Below, piece by piece: positions 19,101 to 31,100 of a stretch of DNA of 54,567 nt (positions are counted from its first letter, which is position 1; each line of letters begins with the position of its first letter). The translations under genes were made by a program, and so were the position numbers. A model generated the notes under the pieces. That model did no database searches. It had not been told where the DNA came from and worked only from the letters and a program-made list of their open reading frames with translations. The stretch covers positions 20,805,807 to 20,860,373 of the forward strand of contig NC_049985.1 of NCBI RefSeq assembly GCF_000003815.2, written 5' to 3'. Source of the DNA: Branchiostoma floridae. Lineage: Eukaryota; Chordata; Leptocardii; Amphioxiformes; Branchiostomatidae.

Positions 19101-22100
19101 ACGACAATTCTCCCATCTTCCCTGATCCCAGTATACAAATCTCCTTCTCGGAGAGCGCGAGAACTGGGTCACAGGTCATTTTAGATACCGCAACGGATGC
19201 AGATATCGGTAACAGTGATATCACGGACAATTATAGGATTGTTTCAGGGAATGCCAACAATACTTTTGAGTTGGTTGTTACGACGAATCCAAGCGGAGAG
19301 GCATCGTTCTTGCATCTACAGACCAATCAAAATTTAGATAGGGAGATCAGGTCTTCGTACCAGCTGAACATATCAGCCCAAGATGGCGGAAGCCCACCGC
19401 GCTACGGCTACCTGTTAGTAAATATTAGCGTAAGAGACTCGAACGATAACCCGCCTATATTCGACCAGAGCGAGTACATCGTTAGTTTGAACGAAAGTGC
19501 GCCCATTGGAACCAGCGTGTTAACTGTCAGAGCGACCGACATAGATGAAGGCACAAATGCCGAAATCACATACCTGCTGGACTCTGGGGAGCCTGCGACA
19601 AAATTCCAAATCGACCCCAGAACTGGTGTTGTCACGACATTGCAAGAGCTAGATTATGAGGAGAGTGACAACTATTACGTGAATGTGCAAGCTCACGATA
19701 ACGGGTCCCCCATACAGTATGGCAGAGCGTACATTACCATAAACTTGGTGGATGAAAATGATCACGATCCTGTCATTGGATTTAGGTACTTCCCCATTGG
19801 TGCGCAGTTTGCATCGGTTGAAGAGGATGCTGCGCTCAATACGGTGGTTACCCTGGTTACCATCACGGATGCAGATCAGGGACCCAACGGAGATGTAGAT
19901 CTGGAAATTCTATCCGGAAACGAACAGGGCACGTTCCAAGTGACTCATGTACCTGGGCTGAGTATTGTGAAGGTTGCCAGATCTCTGGATCGTGAGATCA
20001 CAGATCAGTACAATCTGACCATGAGGGCCACAGATCACGGGAACCCACCCCGTAGAACTATTGCAAACTTGATCATCTACGTGAATGACATCAACGACCA
20101 CGAGCCGGTGTTTGAAAGGACGAGGTACAACACCACTCTCAGTGAAAGAGTTCCCATTGGCAGCTATGTTCAGGGTGTAACGGCGACTGATGACGATTCC
20201 GGTCTGAACGCGCAGGTTAGGTACGCCATAGTATCAGGGAATGAGTACGGCTGGTTTATGATTGACGGAAACACTGGACTTGTGACAACACAGGCCGACC
20301 TAGACCACGAGGTTGCTAGTGGAGTCGTCCTAAACATATCAGCGAGTGACCAAGGCATCTCCATCCAGTTCACGTCATACACACAGCTTACCATCACCAT
20401 CATTGATGAGAATGATTTCGTTCCCACCTTTAGCGAGTCGCCATACAACGTCACTGTCCTGGAAAACCAGAGTGCACCGCGAGAAGTCATCACAGTCACT
20501 GCACAGGACGACGACCAGGGATCAAACGGGGAGGTATACTACGAATTCGATACCGAAACCGCAAACAGGTACTCTGGCAGCTTCCGGCTGGATTCTAACA
20601 CTGGCCGTATCGACACTCTGGTAACCTTTGACCGTGAAACAACAGACCTTTACTCCCTGGTGGTTCGTGCATCAGATCGTGGCAACCCTCCACAACAATC
20701 AGCCGTCAGAGTCAACGTCATTGTCGGGGACCTAAATGACAACAATCCTGTCTTCTACCCAGTCAGATACTATGCAAGCATCAGGGAGAACCAGCCTTCA
20801 GGCACGAGTGTCGTTCAAGTGTCTGCGTCTGATCTAGATGCAGGTTTGAACGGGAGGGTGACTTACCAGATCACGAGGGGGAACCCGGATGGGAAGTTCA
20901 CCATCAGCCCTCAGAGCGGCCAGATCACCACAACAGCTGAGCTAGACAGGGAAGTGCGAGCTTCGTACCAGCTTGAGGTCACAGCCCGCGATGGCACAGG
21001 TCAGAGTTCGGCTTCCCCCGCCACCATCGATGTCACAGTTGTGGACATACAGGACAACCCACCAGAGTTCAGCCAACCTGGATACAACTTTGTCATCTTT
21101 GAGAATGTGGAAATCGGAAAGTCAGTTGGTATGGTGAGTGCAACATTTCGTGATGCAAACGCCAATGCCACCTACTCCATCTTCTCTGGTGATCCCGCTG
21201 GGATCTTCCGGATCAACTCCCAGACAGGCTTGATCTCGACAGCAAAGGAGGTTGACAGGGAACAGCAGCAGTTGTACCAGCTCTTCGTGGTAGCAAGTGG
21301 TGGACGAGTGGTTGGGCAGACACAAGTAAACGTAACCCTGCGTGACTTGAACGATAACCCTCCGTCCTTCTTAACTTCCTCTGCACAAGCAGATGCCGTA
21401 GAGAACTGGCCCCTTGGCAGGGAAGTTTACGAAGCAGCAGCACAGGATCCAGACGACGGTGTAAATGCACAGGTCACATACGAACTCATCACAAACCCCA
21501 GCAACAAGTTCCAAGTGAATGGAGACTCGGGCATTGTCTCTCTCGCAGGAGCGCTCAGCTATGAAGTTGGCCAGTATGTCTTAGAGCTTCAGGCAACAGA
21601 TAGAGGTTTACCTCCACAGTCTGCTACCTTGACCCTCACAGTTACAGTACGTGACGTCAATGACCATGCCCCTGTCTTCTCTTCCTCCTCGTATTCGACA
21701 GCGATTCCAGAATCTCAGCCAGTCAACGATCAGTTCTTCTCTGTAACAGCAACAGATGAAGATGCGGGCCTGAATGGGCTGATATCCTACTCCATCACTG
21801 GTGGGAATCCAGGAGACAGGTTTGGTGTGTTTCCAGACGGAAACTTGTACGTCAGAAACGCTCTTGACCGCGAGGTTCAGAGCCGGTACGTGTTGATTGT
21901 TGAGGCACAAGACAATGGCGTGGAAGCAAAGTCTGCCGTCGCCAACGTTACTGTCGAAATCCTGGACGAGAATGACAACCGCCCCCTCTTTGCAAACTCG
22001 ACATACAATCTCTTCTTGGACGAAGAAGCACCTGCACAAACAATGGTAGCCTTGGTTACGGCTGTTGACCGCGATGCTGGCACCAATGCAGAGCTGAGGT

Positions 22101-25100
22101 ACTCTTTTATCACGGAGCAGTCTGACTTTGCCATCAACCCTTCCACAGGTGCTATCTCAAGCCTGAGGATGTTCGACCGTGAAGAGTTGATCCAACGAAC
22201 CGGGCTTAGCACGTTCACGCTGGAAGTCGCTGTTACGGATGGCGGTGACCCTCCACTGCAAGACAGGGCAACCCTCCAGATTACTGTACGTGATATCAAC
22301 GACAACGTGCCCCGTTTTGCTCAGGACACGTACCAGGTGTCCATCTCCGAAAACGCCCAGCGATCCCAGCAGGTGGTTCGAGTTAGTGCCTCTGACATGG
22401 ACTACGGAAACAACGCCCTCGTACGTTACACCATCACCGAAGGGAACGATGAAGGCAAGTTTCTGATCGACTCCAGCTCGGGCCAGATCATGTTGGCTCA
22501 GCTACTGGACAGAGAAGTCGAAGACTTCTATTCCCTTCTTGTGGATGTGCGCGACTCAGCGTCCGAGAACCCTCTCAGTTCCCAGTGCCGCGTCAACATC
22601 TCCGTCCTCGATGAGAACGACAATGAACCCGTCTTCAGCCCCACCTTGCAGACAGCGGACGTGTTGGAGTCCACGAGGGTCAATGACCTGATCACAACCC
22701 TGACTGCTACTGATGGAGATGCTGGATCTAATGGTGAGATCACATACAGTATCAGTGAAGGGAATGCCCACGGCACCTTTACTCTAGACTCATACACAGG
22801 CAAGCTGTATCTTGCCAAAGCTCTGGATTACGAGAGCACAAACGTGTACAGGCTCAACATAACTGCATCAGATCACGGAACGCCACCTCTCTCCACAGTC
22901 ATCCCCTTTGCAATCAATGTCCTAGATTCAAACGACAACCCTCCTACCTTCCCACCGGGTGACACAGTACGCCAGATAACGGAGGGAGTCGGACTGAACA
23001 CTGTCATCGCCACGGTGACCGCAACCGATCCAGATTCGGGAAGCAACGGGGAGATACAGTACTCGATAGCCAGCCAGGTTCCGCAAGGGGACCAGTTTGC
23101 TGTGAATCCCTCATCCGGTCAGGTATTCACTCGTGCTGAGATTGACAGAGAGTTTGCCAGCACTTTTGACATCACAGTGAGAGCGACTGACCAAGCGATT
23201 CCTGTTTCCGAGAGACGACATGCCTTCAAAGTCATTACGGTAATCATCAGGGACGTGAATGACAACAATCCTTTGTTCGTGTCCCAAGATGCGGCTGCTA
23301 TTGCCCCAAGTGCGTCCAGGGGAGATGTCATTTTGAACGTGGTCGCAGAGGACCCCGACGAAGGCACGAACGGGGAAGTCAGGTATGCCGAAACAAGTGG
23401 GAACACTAACCAGTTTGATATAGGGGGAACAACAGGCGTGGTCACTCTCGCACAGAATCTTAGCCCGTCCCAAACCTTTTACACCCTTGTGGTCAGTGCT
23501 ACAGACCAGGGGCCAGGAAGGCGGTCGTCCAATTCGGAGATTACGTTCTTCATCACTTCGCCCAACAACAACGGACCGGCATTCTCTAGGAGCAGTTACT
23601 CTGGGATCGTGCGTGAGAACCAACCTGTGGGAACCAGCGTAACGTCAGTCCGTGCCAGTTATTCGGACGGGCACAGCGCCACCATTGAATATTACATCAC
23701 GAGTATTCGCGCGGGGGATGCCTCTGTTGGGAGATACTTCACGATTGGCCGTACCACGGGTCGGATTACAACGGGAGTGGAGTTAGACCGCGAGGAAGGA
23801 TACGACAGTTTCGTGTTGGAAGTTTACGTCGTGGACAAGTCGTCTTCTTCGCCAAGGACACGTTCCACTCAGGTTAGTGATCACCATTTTCACATTGATA
23901 CTTGATAAGTTTTACTGCCCAAGTTCTAGTAGATATGTTGAAAAATTTACACCTGTGACATACACATGGTATTTTACTTTAAGTATAGTGATATGGCTCC
24001 ATTGTTCCGCTTCAGTGAAGAATACTGTTAATTCTCGTTTTAAGACAGCCTACATGGCTTGTGTCACCGACACCTCTAATGGCAAGGAAGTTTACAAGGC
24101 ATTTGTCTGGGAGCCGAGAACATCCTGCCCTGCGTTATGTCTGCGTGATGGGAGCGAATCGTTGTCAGCAAGCACTTTACCCGCTGCTCCGAGATAGCAG
24201 GCATTGTGATGGGAGCGATTATCTGTTGTGTACAGGGTGGTGTTTACCCTTAAATACTGTCAACAGGACAGTTTGTGGACACTTCTCGACTTAAGATATC
24301 CCCGGCTGGGTTAGCAAGTGTGAAGAATATGTTCATCGTCAGTGAATGTAGGACTTGCCAGCTATTTTTGTTGGAATGTGGTGGTGTTACTGTGAAGATG
24401 AGAACTCACCCAGGAGTAGGCATGCTTCCTTATGCTTGATTATCATGGAACAGCAGTCCAGGCAGCCTTGCTCAATTTGTAGGCTACAATTTGTAATTGT
24501 ATGTCTCAGTATGTGATTGAGCATGCTTGACATCGGAGGCACTTTGGGTGAAAAGAAGTGGGCTTTGTTAGGAGGGCTGTCATTCCTTTGGATAGAAAGG
24601 TCTGTATTCAGTTAAAGTAGATATGGCTAGAGGTAGACAAGACGTTATGGTTTATCAGCTTCAGAAACAGGTGGCTAGATAGCTAGTACTAGTATATGTG
24701 CAAATGCTGTCTAGTGAGGAATGGATTTTTTAAGAGTATAAAATTTTACTTCAGAACTATTGAAAAAATTTAGTTGGACAACTGAAAATTTTCCTCAGCT
24801 TGACCAACATGGAGCCGTATCTGAAAAAATATTTCCATCCCCCTTTTGTTGAATCCATTTAGGGCACGACGTGTGTTCGTGACCCTGGTGTTGCCTGTCT
24901 CTTTCATCCCACATCAACAGGACAAATCTGCTTTGTGTTGGGTGGGTGGGCAGGGGTTCGGGATAAACCTTTGAAGTTTTTTTTCCACCCTCTTTTCATG
25001 GAACACTACCATACAAAGTCACCCTTGCCCAGAGGTCGGGCATCAAAATTTTGCACAGTGAAGGAAACCTATAGTTCTAGTGTGGCACTGGAATGTTTGT

Positions 25101-28100
25101 CTGGACATTGACAGTCGTTGGTGCAGAGAGCATACCCCGCTGGTCATGAGATGTGAAACGTTTTGGAGTTCTTGGTAGTGATTTGCGAGGGTTTGGCTTA
25201 CCAGCTTGCCTCTTCCATTTCTTGCCTAATTGGGAATGTATCACAGTTCAAGTAGCTTCTCCTTTATCTTTAAAGGTCTCTGGGAAGGTACGGCATCTGG
25301 AAAGAAAATACTCAAGAAGAGTTCAACCAAGACAGCTGCCACATCTTTGCATTTTTTTTCTTGATTGAGTTTCGGTTGATTACACCTGATTTAAAAGACT
25401 GTAAGCACCTTAATGAGGTTTTGGCATCGGGTTTCAACATGGCTACTGGTTTTTAGCGACATACAAACAACCTCCTTTTGAAAGACACCTTGTTGATGAA
25501 AAAAGGAACATCTCTCAAAATATTCCGTCTTTTAATTATACAGGATAGAAATTTAATGTAGTTGGGGATAAAAATGTTTCACAGAATAACTGTAGAAAGT
25601 AAGAAGAAGCTAAACAGCATGTTGACTTGAAGACAAAGAATAGTTTGATCTGTTTGTGCAGCCTGTGTATTACACTCAGTAGTGTTAGTAGACAAGATTA
25701 TAGACAGGCTGTCAGAGGGAAGAGGATTTTTGCCACAGTTTCACGATCGAAGCGTAAAGCCGCTTGGCGTCCCGAGCTAAGCAGGTGGTACGTTGGGAAG
25801 TGGACGTTGAAGCACCCTCGTGTTTGGCGCCGTGAACACAACAAAGCAGTTCCGTTGGCTGAAGTGGCTGGACGTGAAAAAGGGGGCTGCCATCTTGTGT
25901 CGAGCTCAACAGACGCCGACAGGGTTTGGCGGGTTTTGCGAAGGAGGAAAAAAGGCCCTGCATACCTCTGTGCGCTAGTCATCGGACTGGAAACTCTGGT
26001 TGAAAAGATGGTTGTTGGTACATGGGGGAGGTGGGAACAGGTCCAGCCATGATGTATGTGTGCCTTCAGACTGGGAAATAAATCAGTTTCACTGTTTCCT
26101 CCTCAGTGGGTTTGATACATGCAGTTGCTGATATAGCTGGAGAGGAAAAACTTGTGGGGTTCTTTTGGAAAATTTTACGTAAAGCAAAAGTATGTTGTAT
26201 GGCTGAGAATACTGAATAGACAACAAATTTTTTCGTCTATCTTTGAAATTCTGATACATAATGATATATTCTAGACATGTTGTTAATTTTTGTTACATAT
26301 TTGATGTGTCGCTGAGATGATTCATTTCATGTCAATTGGAGAAATAATGATGTCCATCCCATCAACATGTGTGATGAACAAGTAGATCTCTACCTTTCTG
26401 TAATTTTCTGTCATTCTTGATGAAAAGTTTGGGTATTTTCAGAAAGTAGCAGAAACAGGTGTCTGTTGCTAAGTGTTAGTGTTTTGTCAGTTATGTAGGT
26501 AATGACTGAGTTTTGGAGCTGTAGTAAAGTATCTAGGATGGCAGCCAGCGTAACAAGTTATGGTGACTGAATCACAGTCCTTGCCCAGTTCTGACACCTC
26601 ATTTAGTAAACTGGTAGACTTGTTGACAATGTCTGATTAGGAATGGCAATAATTCACTTCAGTTCGGTTAGGAAGTGGTGAGTCCACTGTACTACTCTGA
26701 AGTGCCTACTTGATTTTAAAAAAATGCAGCCAAAGTGGAAAACAGCCAACAATTCCATGTAGGAATGCAGTTGCAGATTCCGAAAGGGTTTTCAGGTGCC
26801 ACTGCACGAAAGGATGTGGAAAGAAGGGCTTGACTTGGCAAATTAAAAAAAAAAAGTTGTTAAAATCAATAAATCATTAAATGTCCCTCCAGTTTTACCT
26901 TTGTTTCCAGAAAGGAAAACAAAATCAACTAAACTGATAATGACATTGGACAAAACCTGTTCTTTATTACAAACAGGTAATTGTGATTGACAACATCAAT
27001 CAATTTGTTACAATATTCATATTATATTGAATTTAGAAGTTATGTATAGCTTAACTTCCAAGTTTTTCCAGTGTTTAGAAAAGCGGAAGACAAAACATGT
27101 GTGGGGACCCTGGGTCAGGCCTGTCTTGTCTTAAAATTCTGCCAGTCGCCCTTCCTTCTCCAGAGCACTTTTCAAGCTGCAACTGTATCTGGAAACTATG
27201 GAGGCAAGCCCTGTCTGTTTTGAATGGGCCAAGTGCTGTTTTGTAATGTGAAAGTCTACAGTCATGTTGGATAGTGGTAATACATGTATATAGTCAGTCT
27301 GCTCCTTTCAGTTTGATCACTTCCTTGCTGAATAGTCTAGTGTTGAGAGTTCTGAGTAACTGTAAAGGCATGGTAACAATTTGAAAATATTCCATTTTCT
27401 GTATGGGAATTGGAATCTTCATTGGAGTGAACTAGAATGGATTCCAGGCGATGGGAGAAGAATTCTCTGTGGGGGGAAACTGATGAAGTGATGTGTTGGT
27501 GCTTCTGGGTTAGGGTTGTAATGCCTGGACTGTCTCAAGACATGTCTGGCCCTAAGAAAAGACTTGCAGACAGGCCAAGGAGTCTTGTCATCTCTGGAAC
27601 TTCCAATTCTAACCAGCCACAGACCGGGTCAAGACTTGCAAAAGGGTGAGGTAAACGGAAAAATAATAAATCGAATCTTACAAGATCTACAAAAAACGGG
27701 TTCTATAATCTACATGTATGAAAAAAATATTAGTATGATCAGTCTTTTGTATTTGCATTATTTACTGGCACTTGCTGCTCCAATGATGCTATTTGAATAT
27801 AACTTGGCAGATTGACAGGTATTTCTATAGTCGAACTAGACAAAGTTGACTTGAACTTGAAGCTGCTGACTGGACTCGTAGTGGACACAAAAACCTGTAT
27901 GCAATCAGGCTATATTCAGAAACCTGTCAAATTCCTTCCTCTCTTCTCTCCATTCATTTTATCTTTAGCAAAAATTTTCTCAATTTCCTGATTCCCATAG
28001 TCATGGTAATGTATCTGTATCAGTAGATTTCTTTAATAGGTTACCTGTATACCCATCAGAGTATATGTGTATGCATACTGAAGTAAATCCTTTTATGTAG

Positions 28101-31100
28101 GGTCCAGGCTTTAGGCAGATTTAATGAGAGCTTATCAATCGTATTTGGGTATGAATAGTGACTAATAAGTGAGTGTGAAACAGATGTGTGTTTATCACAC
28201 AGGTGGATTCACTCCTGTGATTTATACATCTAAATAAGACAGACTAAAAGGTGGATGAGTAAGTGCGTTTGCATCTGAATGCTTGGAGAAGAAAAGCAGG
28301 AGATTGGAAGCCCTAAATTGTGGTAGTTAATTCCAGTCATTATTGTCTCTTCCCTCGCATTCATTGTAGTCTGGACAATTTTGTGAAGGAACGTGTGGCT
28401 TTTTGTTCGCAGTTTCAGCACCCCCAAATTTGAGTCTGTAAAAAGGTGTGGAATTTTTGTGTTGATGTGTCCGCATGTACGGATTGTACAGGATTGAAGC
28501 CATCAGACCACTTTCTTTGTGACATGGTAGACTTCTTTGTGTTTCGTCAATCTTTACGTCTGCAAAGTAATGGATAAAACACCTTTATTACACCCTACTA
28601 CCCCAGTGGGCCAAATACATACAGGTTGCTTTGACAACAAACCAAGACGTGTATACAGACGTAAACAATAAACATACATGTTAGTGGGATTTTGCTTATA
28701 GTACACAGGTTTGACTTGTTGAGAATTTCAAGTAGAGGAGTTAAGAAAAGTACAAGTGTTGAGGTTGTGTGTTGGCATGTATACCATGGACTTGAGTAGA
28801 CACACCTTGGAGTTGGAGGAATAATACCTTGGCGGATGGGGGGCATTTCACGTGTCACCTCATATAGACATTCAGTATGCATAAGGAAAATATGCTGTTA
28901 TGGGTGGTGGAAAAATATAAAGGGGCTTCTTGTTTTACAAAACGGTCACAGGGAGTGATATTCTATTCTGGTTCTTTTGGTGTAGTTTGTATGCAGCTCT
29001 TGTTAGAAAACCAGCCCTAAATCCTCTCCTTCCTTTTCTTACCATCTTGACGTCTCAAAGGGGCCGGTTATGATTTCTAAGGAGCTGATCTAGTCCAAGT
29101 CATGACTATTTGATGCTTAGTCATGAGAGGCAGTAATCCAAGCTGAAAGGGAACACCGGGCCTGGTTTATAAAGGTGGGGGATCGCCTTGCACAATGCCA
29201 CATTTGCATAAGAATACCAAGCCACCCCCGACGGCAAGACGAGTTTGTTTAGCTTTTCCCCCCGCCGCCATCTTGGTTCTAAAAGCCCACACTCCGAAGC
29301 AATAGAGCGTTACAAAATGACTTGTGTTCAAAAGGACCAGTACAATCACAGTTTCTTTGGTTTTATTTTGTTTGAATTCTACACCTTACCTATCCTTACA
29401 AATGGTGTACACTCTTTTTACCAGCTCGATAGCCATTCTAGTAGTACTGGCAAGTCATAGACAGTTGTAAACAGTACAGTCTTTATACTGTAAAGGCATT
29501 CTTTATGCAACATTTAGTAGCCTCTATAAACTCCATGGTACATATAAGTATTGGCTTTCTAATCTCCTTACCAGTTTTCTAGGGTAACTTACTCAATTAA
29601 TTCTTTTATTGGCCATAAAATTGCTCGCTCGCTATCTATGTATAAAATGTCACTAAAACATTTAATGTCCATGATCTTTTGATATGTCCAAGTGAAAGAC
29701 TTGTGTCCTGCACATTGCAAAAGGTATTCTGACAACCAAGTCAGTCTCTCCTCACAACTTAGATTAGAATACAAGGGATGACAGGCATGAGAACATGAAA
29801 CTACCAGGGATTTGGGAGGCAGATATATTGTCTTATGGTTGCCATACTGAAGCCTATGTTTCTCTTTGAAGATGAGGCCACCAGGGCTTTGAAGTTCTGC
29901 TAGGTTTCTGTCAGGCAAGCTGGGAAATTACAGGATCCCACCAGCTGATGGTGTAGTCACCTGTATGTTGGAAGGGGAGGTGCAATACAGGCACACCAGT
30001 ACATCAAACACTGAAGGCAGTCCAGCCTGCAGAATAAGATATATTGAAGCCTTAAAATGCCCTTCAAGAAGATATATCAAATCTTCATTTCGTATTTTTT
30101 TGTAACAACCTGAATAAAGACATTGCGTATTTTTTATTTTATTTCAGTTTGATGTCTTAAGACTTCTGTAGCTCATTTGTACCTTACCTGCAATTTTGTA
30201 GTTCTGTAATTTTATATGAAAAATTTTTTGAAGGTGGTTTACATCAAGGAGCTTTTATCAGATCTTGTTTACATCCAATGCTATGCAAAACCTTTAAGAT
30301 ATATTCAATTTAAAACATGTCGCATATATGATATAATATATGCTTTAGTAATGGTGTTACATTGTTTCCTCTTGATTAAGACATCGTGTTGGGTATGAGG
30401 TGAGGTGAGGTTGGGTATGAAAAAACGATTATATGTGCTTGCAATTCTCTTGATAGTCCAATTCTATTTTACCTCTATGGTTGAGGAAAGGCCAAGGCCT
30501 TTTGTATACATATACTAAGAATAGGACATGGCTAAGAAAGAAGTCCTGTACCAATGCCATTGTCAGGCCCACACATGTAAATATAATGTCTAATTTTGGT
30601 TCTGGTCTATTTACACGTTTCCATTGTAAAGACAGCCCAACACAAGTCCATTCATGGAAGGTGAAGCCTATTTTACACCAAGGGCACAATGACTATGGCA
30701 TACGTTAATTAAAAATGTTGTATTTGACATTGACACTGTTTGCATTAAGTATTACTTTTTATATTCAGAAAAATAGGATTTAAGTATGCCAATACCTCCT
30801 TTATGAATTAGGAAATGATTTGCTAACAGAAAAGGAAATTTGATTTTAAAGTTTTGACTCTTGAGGAGCTTTGAGATGTGGACAAATCTATTTTCTACAG
30901 TTGTTTAGACTGCTTTGGGGAGGGTCTAGCTTCACAATATGCATATGGTCAAGTTCTGAAGGGCTTAGCATGGAGTTGTACAATCCTTCTCGAAGGCATG
31001 TGTTTTCTGTGCCAAGTTTTAATTCATTGACACTTTGGCCTTTTGGGGTTCTACTTCTAGATGAATTTTCTGTGGCTGAGTTGGCTGAGAGGAAGCCACA

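Noticed and set aside
25627-26052. 141-codon open frame in intron 2 with a hydrophobic start
   Set aside because: It begins at TTG rather than ATG, lies in a GC-rich patch open on both strands, and shows no domain.
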